From: Rhizobium sp.
Lineage (GTDB): Bacteria; Pseudomonadota; Alphaproteobacteria; Rhizobiales; Rhizobiaceae
Assembly: GCA_003501385.1 (NCBI GenBank)
Contig: DNPN01000161.1
Location: 23,828-45,330 of the forward strand
Length of the DNA: 21,503 bases
Direction: 5' to 3'
In this document: positions 6,489 through 13,882 of the stretch, piece after piece
Layout of the letters: each line of letters starts with the position of its first letter
How positions within the stretch are numbered: position 1 is the first letter of the stretch
Notes under the pieces: model-generated
What the model saw: the letters and a program-made list of their open reading frames with translations, nothing else
Database searches by the model: none
What the model was told of the DNA's origin: nothing
Translations under genes and position numbers: made by a program

Positions 6489-7859
6489 TCACTTCTTGCG
6501 GTTTCTGCGTGGTGTGGGCCTTGTCTGGGTTTTGGCCTTTGGCGCAGGCACGGGATCAGGCGTTGGCTCAGACACAGGCGCGACCGGCATCGATATTGTA
6601 TCGTGGTCCGTTGCAATGGCTGCCGCAGCTGCTTCCGGTGCCGTGTCTGGCTCCGGTGCCAGCTCCTCTGCGGCGGCTGGTGGTGGAACAAGCTCCTCCA
6701 AGTTTGGTTCTTCCACGGCTGGTGTGGCCTGCAAAATCGGCTGTTCCACTTCTGCAATGGCGGTATCCGCAATGTCCAAAGGTTGCTCTTGTTCCTCCGC
6801 AGCTGTGTCTTCTACGGGGGTGACAAGCTTTAACACGGGCGCTTTTTCGGGTGGGGGCGGCTCCGCAACAACCGCTTCTGGCTCAGGTTCGGGCGCTGTT
6901 GTCTCTTGCTGCTTTGGCAGATTGCTCAGGGCATCGCGCAGCAGGTTGGTGATTTTCAAGGCACCGGGCATGTCGCTGTTGGTGGAATGGCCGCTGCGCG
7001 CAACGCGAATGGTACCTGCAGCGGGGGCTGTGGCATTCAACTCGCCATACCAGTCCAGTTCGCCCATGATGGACAGAGCAGGCGCAACCGTTGCCGGAAC
7101 CGCGATACGTGCCGCAAAGGAGATGAGTTGCAAATCGTTTGCAATCGCTTCCAGCTGCTTTGGCGCGGTTTCCTCAATGGAATACAGGGCTTCTGCAATG
7201 ATGAGGTTGCCCTTGGAATGACCTGTGACCAGATTGAAGTGCAACTGATCATGCGTCAGCAAGGCCTCGACCGTATCGGTATCCAGGCTGACAGGGCGGG
7301 CCGTTTTGATATCGCCGCCGCGGCGGGTGTAATCGCCCAGTTTGGGGCGTCCAACAAGATCATCAATCAATTCGAAATTGTGGCGCAGGAAACCCAATGG
7401 GCCAAAGAAGAAATTGCCGCCCATGGCCTCCGAGAGAATATCGCCCAATCCGTAGCCCGACACAACGGCGGCAACAGGTGCGCCAACGGCATCGGCCACA
7501 TTGCGGGCAAAGGCTGCAGCCCCCGCAGCAGAACCACCAATGCCCGCCACGGCCATGACGTGAACATCGCGCCCGCCGCGCAAGATATATTCATCCACGC
7601 TGTCGCACAGCGTCAACATGCCTTGGCCTGTGGGCGGCACGATCATCACCATGCCTTCGGCGGCAAGAGAATCGCTGATGTAGAAGGCTTCGTCTGCTGT
7701 TAACATCTTGATATCGTAGAACATCGCATCAAGACTGCTGTTGCGGAACCGCCATGGCTCAAGGGTGGCGTTACGCAGCGGCCTCTTTTGCAGCCGTTCC
7801 GGCAACGAGAGGGATCGAGCGAATTGAGTCAAGCCAAAGGTGAATGCCGTGTTGAACAT
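6489..7859 (-). CDS. Unrecognised alpha/beta-hydrolase-like protein with Pro/Glu/Ala-rich tail
   Basis: 456 residues. I cannot assign a named family. Residues 1-315 look like an alpha/beta hydrolase: the nucleophile elbow is GHSKG (S215) after HFNLVT, a candidate acid is D269 in MGELDWYGEL, and a candidate base is H291 in ARSGHSTN, giving the classical Ser-Asp-His order. An upstream glycine-rich stretch (AVAGIGGSAAGAAAFARN, about 103-120) could help form the oxyanion region. Residues 316-440 are low complexity (Pro, Glu, Ala, Thr), probably disordered and acidic; the last ten residues RPTPRRNRKK are basic. There is no signal peptide. The GHSKG motif and the lack of a secretion signal suggest a cytoplasmic lipase/esterase-like role, but that is inference. 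The upstream gap carries two perfect dyads. Confidence 0.75.
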   Translation of the reverse strand: MFNTAFTFGLTQFARSLSLPERLQKRPLRNATLEPWRFRNSSLDAMFYDIKMLTADEAFYISDSLAAEGMVMIVPPTGQGMLTLCDSVDEYILRGGRDVHVMAVAGIGGSAAGAAAFARNVADAVGAPVAAVVSGYGLGDILSEAMGGNFFFGPLGFLRHNFELIDDLVGRPKLGDYTRRGGDIKTARPVSLDTDTVEALLTHDQLHFNLVTGHSKGNLIIAEALYSIEETAPKQLEAIANDLQLISFAARIAVPATVAPALSIMGELDWYGELNATAPAAGTIRVARSGHSTNSDMPGALKITNLLRDALSNLPKQQETTAPEPEPEAVVAEPPPPEKAPVLKLVTPVEDTAAEEQEQPLDIADTAIAEVEQPILQATPAVEEPNLEELVPPPAAAEELAPEPDTAPEAAAAAIATDHDTISMPVAPVSEPTPDPVPAPKAKTQTRPTPRRNRKK

Positions 7860-7929
7860 CGTTCTTATCCTCGTTCATCTTGCTGCGGTGCAACATAAAA
7901 TTACAGGATCGAATTGGCAATGGTTGTTT

Positions 7930-7942
7930 TAAGAAATTCTTA
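7930..7942. promoter_or_regulatory. 13-bp palindrome TAAGAA-A-TTCTTA
   Basis: A perfect 6+1+6 palindrome about 70 bp upstream of the leftward hydrolase gene start (7859), in AT-rich sequence where its promoter should lie. Operator function is inferred from position only. Confidence 0.3.
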
Positions 7943-8017
7943 TTAACGTATAGGTCTTTATGCGGAAAGCCAAGGTGGTGCTGTTGAAAACGGGCGATTG
8001 CGGTTTTCAGGCAAGGC

Positions 8018-8045
8018 TTAACATCCCATCATAACGCGATGTTAA
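8018..8045. promoter_or_regulatory. Inverted repeat TTAACATC-N12-GATGTTAA
   Basis: A perfect 8-bp inverted repeat (arms 8018-8025 and 8038-8045) with a 12-nt spacer, about 160 bp upstream of the hydrolase gene and 55 bp beyond the trmL stop. It could be a regulator site or a hairpin in the trmL 3' region. It lacks a T-run after the stem, so a simple terminator is unlikely. Confidence 0.3.
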
Positions 8046-8100
8046 CGGTTTGGCTTTGACGAAATTCAGGCTGCCGGTTTTTTGCGGTCACTTTTGCGGA

Positions 8101-8556
8101 TTATCGTAATTGCCGCAGTGCCTCTCCGGCGATCATGGCCGCTGACATGGCGATATTGATGGAGCGCTGGCCCTCAACCATGGGAATCAAAATGCGTCCA
8201 TCGGCCAGATCATGCACCGTATCGGGCACGCCTGCGCTTTCGCGGCCAAATAGCAAAATATCATCGGGGCGAAAGGCAAAGTCATAATAGATCTCTGCGG
8301 CCTTGGTGGAGGCCAGCACCAGCCTGCGGCCCGTTGTGGCGCGCCAGTCCTCGAAATGGGCCCAGCTGACATGGCGGGTCAAGGCCACGCTTGCCAGATA
8401 ATCCATGCCCGCCCGCTTCAAATTTCGGTCGGACAGATCAAAACCGGCAGGCTCGATAATATCGACCTTTACACCTAGGCAGGCGGCAAGCCGCAGGATT
8501 GTGCCGGTGTTGCCGGGGATATCGGGTTGGTACAGGGCAATGCGCAAATCAGACAT
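8101..8556 (-). CDS. trmL: tRNA (cytidine(34)-2'-O)-methyltransferase TrmL
   Basis: A 151-residue SPOUT-class methyltransferase that 2'-O-methylates the wobble base of tRNA-Leu isoacceptors using S-adenosylmethionine. The three signature blocks are clear: the N-terminal ALYQPDIPGNTGTILRL (motif 1), LLFGRESAGVP (motif 2, SAM knot) and RSINIAMSAAMI (motif 3). Length is normal for TrmL, which is the minimal SPOUT protein without an extra RNA-binding domain. The ATG at 8554-8556 gives the expected N-terminus (MSDLRIALYQ), although the upstream sequence has no good ribosome-binding site. It diverges from the ABC exporter pair, and its own promoter must lie in the 336-bp gap. Confidence 0.95.
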   Translation of the reverse strand: MSDLRIALYQPDIPGNTGTILRLAACLGVKVDIIEPAGFDLSDRNLKRAGMDYLASVALTRHVSWAHFEDWRATTGRRLVLASTKAAEIYYDFAFRPDDILLFGRESAGVPDTVHDLADGRILIPMVEGQRSINIAMSAAMIAGEALRQLR

Positions 8557-8892
8557 AGTGTCTGAATAGCCTCAACCAAGGCCATTGTCTGTGGCCAGCG
8601 GGCAACAGTTCTTGGTCAAACCACCCAGGTGTCGATTTGCGACTTTTCAAATTTCCTACAGCCCCTTAGAAAGAAGCAGGTTCAACTTGAGATAAGGGAG
8701 GCTTGCATGATCGACATTGAATGGATGCGCTTCCCCGCTGTGATCATTTCACATTTGCGCTGACGTTTCTCGCTTTTCCCGACTTTCAAAGTTTCGCGTT
8801 GTCCGGATCTGTCATGGTTCGGTTTCATGTACCGCCCAAACCGGGGCTCGCACTTTGCCGCTGTGCCGTGCTTTCTGAAATGGAGTCTTTCC
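8557..8892. other. Divergent 336-bp intergenic region trmL / ABC exporter
   Basis: Apart from a possible 18-codon frame at 8707-8763 with a strong ribosome-binding site (listed separately), I see no RNA gene or clear sigma-70 promoter. A short hairpin (GGCCA-N7-TGGCC) lies near 8580-8600. A longer open frame through 8827-8892, continuous with the ABC exporter, lacks a ribosome-binding site and is treated as non-coding leader. Confidence 0.5.
8707..8763 (+). CDS. Possible 18-residue leader peptide
   Basis: ATG at 8707 is preceded by AAGGGAGG (8694-8701) at an ideal 5-nt spacing, the best ribosome-binding site in this region. The frame MIDIEWMRFPAVIISHLR ends at TGA 8761-8763, 129 bp before the ABC exporter start. 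The peptide shows no run of one amino acid that would suggest classical attenuation, and I see no obvious paired terminator/antiterminator. It may be a translated leader that controls the exporter or a chance frame. Support comes only from the ribosome-binding site and its location. Confidence 0.3.
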   Translation: MIDIEWMRFPAVIISHLR

Positions 8893-10749
8893 ATGTTTTC
8901 GTGGTTTGAAAACCGCATTAATCCTTACCCGGACACGCCACCCACGTTGCCGCCCAACAAGCTGTTCGGCTTTGTGTGGCATTACACCCGGCCCGTTGCG
9001 GGCTGGCTGGCGCTGATGACCATTCTGGTCACGCTGATTGCGATTGGCGAAGTCATGCTGTTTCAGTTTATGGGCGATATCGTCACCTGGCTGTCCCATG
9101 CGGATCGCGCCACGTTTTTGCAAAGCGAAGGTTGGCGGCTGGCAGCCATGGGCTCGCTGGTGATGATCTTTCTGCCGGGCATTGGCATGCTCAATTCACT
9201 GATCGTGCATCAGACCCTGCTGGGTAATTTTCCGATGATTGCGCGCTGGCAGATGCATCGCTTCTTGCTCAACCATTCCATGGCATTCTTTGCCAATGAA
9301 TCCTCGGGTCGGGTTTCCACCAAGGTCATGCAGACCTCGCTGGCGGTGCGCGAAACCGTGGTGAAGATTCTGGATGTGTTTGTGTTTGTTGCCACCTATT
9401 TCATCTCCATGCTGGTGGTGATTGCGGCTGCCGATCTGCGCCTGTTGATTCCCATGCTGCTGTGGCTGGCGATCTATGTGTCGATTGTGGTGCATTATGT
9501 GCCCAAGCTTCGGAAAATCTCCGCAGAACAGGCCGATGCCCGCTCATCCATGACGGGCCGGGTGGTGGATAGCTACAGCAATATCGCCACCGTAAAATTG
9601 TTCTCGCACTCCAGCCGCGAAGAGGCCTATGCCAAAAGTGCGATGGATGAATTCCTGAAAGCCGTCTATGCGCAGATGCGGCAAGTGACGCTGTTTCAGG
9701 TGTTTGTCTATCTCAACAATTGCACGGTGATCTTTTTGATCAGTGCTTTGTCGATCTGGCTGTGGTTGAACGCGTCCATAGAAGTGGGTGCGATTGCCAT
9801 CGGCATCGGTCTGGCCATGCGGGTCAACAGCATGTCGCAATGGATCATGTGGGAAGTCTCGGCGCTGTTTGAAAATATCGGCACGGTCTATGATGGCATG
9901 GACATGATGACCAAGCCCCATGACATTGTTGATCTACCCAATGCTGGTCTGTTGCAGGCCAAAAAGGGCGAGATCGTCTATGACAAGGTGCGCTTCCATT
10001 ACGGCAAGAGCAAGGGCATCATTGATGACTTCTCCCTGACCATCAAGGCCGGCGAGAAGATCGGTCTGGTGGGCCGCTCCGGGGCTGGCAAAACCACGCT
10101 GATGAACCTGCTGCTGCGCTTTTACGATGTGGAGCAGGGCCGTATCACCATTGATGGGCAGGATATTGCCAAGGTGACGCAGGAAAGCCTGCGGGCTTTG
10201 GTGGGCGTGGTGACGCAAGACAGCGCGTTGTTGCATCGTTCCATCCGCGACAACATTGCCTATGGTCGCCCTGATGCGACCGATGCCGAGGTGATTGAAG
10301 CGGCCAAGCGCGCCAACGCCTGGGAGTTCATCGAACCTCTGACCGACATGCAGGGCCGGAAAGGTCTGGATGCGCAGGTGGGCGAGCGCGGCGTAAAACT
10401 CTCCGGTGGCCAGCGGCAGCGGATTGCCATTGCCCGGGTGTTTTTAAAAAACGCGCCGATCCTCATTCTGGATGAGGCCACCTCTGCGCTTGACTCAGAG
10501 GTCGAGGCCGCCATTCAGGAGAGCCTGTTTGCTTTGATGGAAGGCAAAACGGTGATTGCCATTGCCCATCGCCTCTCCACCCTGACCCAGATGGATCAGC
10601 TGGTGGTGCTGGATAAGGGCAAGATCATTGAGGTGGGCAGTCATCCGCAACTGGTGGCCAGAGGCGGCATTTATGCTGATCTGTGGAACCGTCAGTCTGG
10701 CGGGTTTTTGCCGGATCAGCTGGATGAGCAGGACGCGGCGGCGGAGTGA
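8893..10749 (+). CDS. ABC exporter, fused permease/ATPase half-transporter (first of pair)
   Basis: 618 residues from the ATG at 8893, which has GGAG (8882-8885) 7 nt upstream. The frame stays open 22 codons further, but without a ribosome-binding site. The N-terminal half has about six membrane helices (residues 35-330). The conserved exporter segment GRVVDSYSNIATVKLF lies in an intracellular loop. The ATPase half shows Walker A GRSGAGKTT (394-402), Q-loop VVTQDSALLHRSIRDN, signature LSGGQRQRIAIARV (from 503), Walker B ILILDEATSALD and the H-loop AIAHRLS. These are the features of type IV (MsbA-like) exporters. The substrate is unknown. The next gene encodes a close paralogue of identical length, suggesting a heterodimer. 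Confidence 0.92.
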   Translation: MFSWFENRINPYPDTPPTLPPNKLFGFVWHYTRPVAGWLALMTILVTLIAIGEVMLFQFMGDIVTWLSHADRATFLQSEGWRLAAMGSLVMIFLPGIGMLNSLIVHQTLLGNFPMIARWQMHRFLLNHSMAFFANESSGRVSTKVMQTSLAVRETVVKILDVFVFVATYFISMLVVIAAADLRLLIPMLLWLAIYVSIVVHYVPKLRKISAEQADARSSMTGRVVDSYSNIATVKLFSHSSREEAYAKSAMDEFLKAVYAQMRQVTLFQVFVYLNNCTVIFLISALSIWLWLNASIEVGAIAIGIGLAMRVNSMSQWIMWEVSALFENIGTVYDGMDMMTKPHDIVDLPNAGLLQAKKGEIVYDKVRFHYGKSKGIIDDFSLTIKAGEKIGLVGRSGAGKTTLMNLLLRFYDVEQGRITIDGQDIAKVTQESLRALVGVVTQDSALLHRSIRDNIAYGRPDATDAEVIEAAKRANAWEFIEPLTDMQGRKGLDAQVGERGVKLSGGQRQRIAIARVFLKNAPILILDEATSALDSEVEAAIQESLFALMEGKTVIAIAHRLSTLTQMDQLVVLDKGKIIEVGSHPQLVARGGIYADLWNRQSGGFLPDQLDEQDAAAE

Positions 10750-10760
10750 TGTGTTGTGAA

Positions 10761-10793
10761 ACCCCTGCCCTTGTGGGTGGGGAGGGGTCTTTT
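10761..10793 (+). repeat. Imperfect palindromic unit related to the 1666-1710 hairpin
   Basis: Outer arms ACCCCT (10761-10766) and AGGGGT (10783-10788) enclose CCC-TTGT-GGG and are followed by CTTTT. The core CCCTTGTGGG and the GGGGAGGG right arm are shared with the perfect hairpin at 1666-1702. It lies in the 141-bp gap between the two ABC genes, so it could act as a weak terminator or RNA-stabilising hairpin that lowers expression of the second gene. Confidence 0.5.
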
Positions 10794-10890
10794 GATGCCC
10801 TTCAACACCTCTCTCAAACGTGACCTTTCTTGCATAAATCCCCAATCCTTTGGCCTTTGTTCCGCTCCAGAATCGCCATAGGGTGCCTGC

Positions 10891-12747
10891 ATGATCATTC
10901 GCCCCATTCTTCGCCTGTTTGAAACCTGGCTCAACCCTTTCACCGTGGCCGCGCAATTGCGGCCGCCGGGGCAGGCCTGGGCATTTGTGTGGTTTTATGT
11001 GCGGCAGGCGAAGCTTGCGTTTTTTGCCATGGCGCTGTTTGGCGGGGCGGTGGCGGCTATGGAAGCCTCGATGTTCTGGTTTGTCGGGCGGCTGGTGGAT
11101 CTGCTCGATACGGTGCCGAAATCCGCAGGCTGGCACGGGCTGTTTACCATGCACGGGCCGGAACTGCTGGTGATTGCCGGCGCCGTGGTGCTTTTGCGCT
11201 TTCTGGTGATTTCCATCAGCGCTCTGGTGGAAGAGCAAGTGGTGGTGCTCAACTTCTTCAATCTGGTGCGCTGGCAGGGCCATGTGCATATCAGCCGTCA
11301 GGCCTTGAGCTTTTTCCAGAATGATTTCGCCGGACGTATTGTCACCAAAGTCTGGGCAGGCGGGCAGGCGGTGGGTGATCTGCTGACCTCGCTGTTGCAG
11401 GTCGGCTGGTTCATGGTGATCTATACCATCTCCACCATGGTGCTGTTGGCGCAGCTGGATTGGCGTCTCGCCGCGGTGATTGGCTTTTGGGTGGTGTTGT
11501 TCATCTTTATGGCGCGCTATTTCGTGCCCCGCATTCGCTATCATGCCAAGGAAACAGCAGAGGCGGCATCAGCCCTCTCAGGCCGCATGGTGGATAGCTA
11601 CGCCAATATCCAGACGCTCAAGCTGTTTGCCCGCGAAAGACAGAATGATCATTATATCCGCGAGGGATTTGAGCGTTTTCAGGCATCTTTGACGCCATTT
11701 ACCCGGCTAATTACCGGTGTGCGCTCCACCCATGCATTGCTCTCCGGTTTCATGGTGCTGGCCATTGCAGCACTCTGTGTTGATCGCTGGTTTCAAGGGG
11801 CGATGACGGCAGGTGGCGTGGCCTTTACATTGGGGCTGGTGCTGCGGCTGAGCATGTTGCTGAACCGGATGATGACCCAGCTCAACAGCATGATGCGTAA
11901 CATTGGCACCATTCAGAACTCTGCCGAATTGATCTCCAAACCCATCGGGTTGGTGGACCAGCCCGATGCAAAAACACTGAGCATTTCCGGCCCCCATATC
12001 CGTTTTGAGGATGTGTCCTTCCACTATGGCAAGGACAAGGGCGCGATTGATCATCTTTCCTTGCACATTCGCCCCGGCGAAAAAGTCGGCGTTGTTGGTC
12101 GCTCCGGTGCTGGCAAGACCACGCTCGTCAATCTGTTGCTGCGCTTTTACGATGTTGAGGGTGGTTCTATTCTGATTGACGGACAGGATCTGCGCCACGT
12201 TACCCAGCAAAGCCTTCGGGCCAAGATTGGCATGGTGACGCAAGATACCTCGCTTTTGCATCGATCGATCCGCGATAACATCTTGTTTGGCCGCGATAAT
12301 GCCAGCGAGGAGCAGTTACGCGAGGCAGCCGAACAGGCCGAAGCGCTGGAGTTCATCGAAGGGCTGGTGGATCAACGCGGACGCACAGGCTTTGATGCCC
12401 ATGTCGGCGAGCGCGGCGTCAAGCTGTCCGGTGGTCAGCGCCAGCGAATCGCCATTGCCCGGGTGATGTTGAAGGATGCGCCGATTCTGGTACTGGATGA
12501 AGCCACGTCAGCGCTGGATTCGGAAGTCGAGGCGGCTATTCAATCCAATCTGGAGCAGTTGATGCAGGGCAAAACGGTGCTGGCGATTGCGCATCGGCTT
12601 TCTACCATAGCGAGCCTTGATCGGCTGGTGGTGATTGATCAAGGTCGCATTATCGAAGAGGGTAGTCATGCTGAGCTGGTGGAGCGCGGCGGTCTCTATG
12701 CCGAGCTTTGGGCGCGCCAATCCGGCGGTTTTCTGGCAACGGTATAA
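10891..12747 (+). CDS. ABC exporter, fused permease/ATPase half-transporter (second of pair)
   Basis: 618 residues. The ATG at 10891 has AGGG 7 nt upstream. Six membrane helices are expected in residues 40-340, with the exporter loop GRMVDSYANIQTLKLFAR. The ATPase domain has Walker A GRSGAGKTT (403-411), Q-loop MVTQDTSLLHRSIRDN, signature LSGGQRQRIAIARV (from 512), Walker B ILVLDEATSALD and the H-loop AIAHRLS. All catalytic residues, including the Walker B glutamate, are intact, so both nucleotide sites of a heterodimer with the preceding gene would be active. Both proteins end in a similar RQSGGFL motif. The 141-bp gap with a palindrome separates it from its partner. The substrate is unknown. 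Confidence 0.92.
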   Translation: MIIRPILRLFETWLNPFTVAAQLRPPGQAWAFVWFYVRQAKLAFFAMALFGGAVAAMEASMFWFVGRLVDLLDTVPKSAGWHGLFTMHGPELLVIAGAVVLLRFLVISISALVEEQVVVLNFFNLVRWQGHVHISRQALSFFQNDFAGRIVTKVWAGGQAVGDLLTSLLQVGWFMVIYTISTMVLLAQLDWRLAAVIGFWVVLFIFMARYFVPRIRYHAKETAEAASALSGRMVDSYANIQTLKLFARERQNDHYIREGFERFQASLTPFTRLITGVRSTHALLSGFMVLAIAALCVDRWFQGAMTAGGVAFTLGLVLRLSMLLNRMMTQLNSMMRNIGTIQNSAELISKPIGLVDQPDAKTLSISGPHIRFEDVSFHYGKDKGAIDHLSLHIRPGEKVGVVGRSGAGKTTLVNLLLRFYDVEGGSILIDGQDLRHVTQQSLRAKIGMVTQDTSLLHRSIRDNILFGRDNASEEQLREAAEQAEALEFIEGLVDQRGRTGFDAHVGERGVKLSGGQRQRIAIARVMLKDAPILVLDEATSALDSEVEAAIQSNLEQLMQGKTVLAIAHRLSTIASLDRLVVIDQGRIIEEGSHAELVERGGLYAELWARQSGGFLATV

Positions 12748-13263
12748 GGGTTCACGTTGGAACCGGCTTTTGGGCAAACTTGTTTTTGTTGCAAGGATTT
12801 GCCCAAGCCTCATCAAGGTGCGATATTGCGGCGCACCAGTCTTATATGCGGTGCCGAACACTTGACATTTTGGAAACGTGATTTCCAGCAAAATTGACAA
12901 AAAATTGCTGATTTGCAACTGCCCCCTTTGGTAAGGCTGACAAGCGCCTGCATTTAAAAGGAAAAAAATACATCGCTAATTTCTAACTTTTTCCGCGACA
13001 TCTTGCCTCCGGTGCGGTTGAAGGCTGGACAGATTTCCCCGCTGCGCTTAGAAATTGTCTTTGAGGCGGTGAATCCATGGCGACTTTGTGACACATGTGA
13101 TTCTCGTCGGGAGGAGTGATGCTGCATAATCTGCATTTGGGGTGGAGCCACAGGTGGAGGATAAGCAGCAGATATTACGTGAAAGAGCGTCTTTTGCGGG
13201 TCGGTGTTGGCCCGCGGCGTTCAAACGGTTTGTCGCAGGTGATGCGCAGAGGATGGGTTGACC
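12748..13263. promoter_or_regulatory. 516-bp regulatory gap upstream of petABC
   Basis: The gap must hold the end of the ABC transcript and the pet promoter. A weak hairpin GGTTC-N6-GAACC followed by GGCTTTT (12749-12770) may end the ABC transcript, and a second stem GGTGCG/CGCACC lies at 12817-12837. TTGACA occurs at 12862-12867 and 12894-12899, flanking the perfect dyad TGGAAA-N5-TTTCCA (12871-12887). No good -10 element is found 16-18 bp after either TTGACA. An AT-rich tract runs from 12945 to 13000, and CACATGTG (13092-13099) is an 8-bp palindrome. A 56-codon frame with a ribosome-binding site starts at 13119. Confidence 0.5.
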
Positions 13264-13289
13264 GTGAGCGAACACAATACACACAGTGA
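13119..13289 (+). CDS. Possible 56-residue upstream frame overlapping petA start
   Basis: ATG 13119-13121 follows GGGAGGAG (13109-13116) very closely (2-4 nt). The frame runs to TGA at 13287-13289 and overlaps the petA start by about 25 nt in another reading frame. The predicted peptide is Arg/Trp-rich with no recognisable domain, and its codon use does not look like a conserved gene. It could couple translation into petA or be accidental. Confidence 0.2.
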   Translation: MLHNLHLGWSHRWRISSRYYVKERLLRVGVGPRRSNGLSQVMRRGWVDRERTQYTQ

Positions 13290-13869
13290 GAGCATGGCCG
13301 GGAGTGGGAGCGAGGGCGAGCCAACGCGCCGCGATTTTCTTTACCTCACCGCCGGCATGGCAGGCGTGGTCGGGGCTGTATCAGTCGCCTGGCCGTTTAT
13401 TGACCAGATGCGGCCCGATGCATCCACATTGGCATTGGCATCGATTGAGGTGGATGTGTCCGCGCTGCAACCCGGCATGTCCTTGACGGTCAAATGGCGC
13501 GGCAAGCCGGTTTTCATCCGCAACCGCACGGATAAGGAAGTGGAAGAGGCCAAGGGCGTGCCCATGGCCCAGCTGAAAGATCCTCAGGCGCGCAACGCCA
13601 ATGTGCCTGAAGGGGCTGAAACCTCACAGGCAACCGACCTGAACCGCTCCGCCGGCAAGGGCAAGGAAAACTGGATTGTCATGATCGGTTCCTGCACCCA
13701 TCTGGGCTGTGTGCCTCTGGGGCAGGCGGGTGAATATGGCGGGTGGTTCTGTCCCTGCCACGGCTCGGTTTATGATACCGCCGGGCGTATTCGCAAAGGT
13801 CCGGCACCGGAAAACCTGCATATTCCGAATTACGCATTCGTGACCGATTCTGTCATCAAAATCGGCTGA
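13264..13869 (+). CDS. petA: Ubiquinol-cytochrome c reductase Rieske iron-sulfur subunit
   Basis: 201 residues from GTG 13264 (MSEHNTHSES). A TTG two codons earlier (13258) lies closer to the AGAGGA site (13248-13253) and is the alternative start. The twin-arginine sequence TRRDFLYLTAGMAG (residues 21-34) leads into a single membrane anchor, as expected for Tat-dependent insertion of Rieske proteins. The 2Fe-2S cluster ligands are C144 and H146 in CTHLGC and C163 and H166 in CPCHGS; the disulfide cysteines C149 and C165 are also present. The subunit passes electrons from ubiquinol to cytochrome c1 on the periplasmic side. It is the first gene of petABC, 13 nt ahead of petB. Confidence 0.96.
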   Translation: MSEHNTHSESMAGSGSEGEPTRRDFLYLTAGMAGVVGAVSVAWPFIDQMRPDASTLALASIEVDVSALQPGMSLTVKWRGKPVFIRNRTDKEVEEAKGVPMAQLKDPQARNANVPEGAETSQATDLNRSAGKGKENWIVMIGSCTHLGCVPLGQAGEYGGWFCPCHGSVYDTAGRIRKGPAPENLHIPNYAFVTDSVIKIG

Positions 13870-13882
13870 GGGGGAGAGATAT

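Noticed and set aside
6310..7221. A 303-codon plus-strand frame with Ser/Gly-rich sequence
   Set aside because: It is the complement of the Pro/Glu/Ala-rich tail of the hydrolase gene; low complexity alone explains its length.
8827..8892. 22-codon N-terminal extension of the first ABC exporter
   Set aside because: It lacks a ribosome-binding site, whereas ATG 8893 has GGAG at 7 nt and gives exactly the length of the paralogue.
10495..11544. A 349-codon minus-strand frame across the junction of the two ABC genes
   Set aside because: It overlaps two well-supported ABC coding regions and the palindrome between them; the product is His/Gln-rich with no domain.
12748..13263. A structured RNA or riboswitch upstream of petA
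   Set aside because: Only short unconnected stems were found, and no known riboswitch core was recognised.
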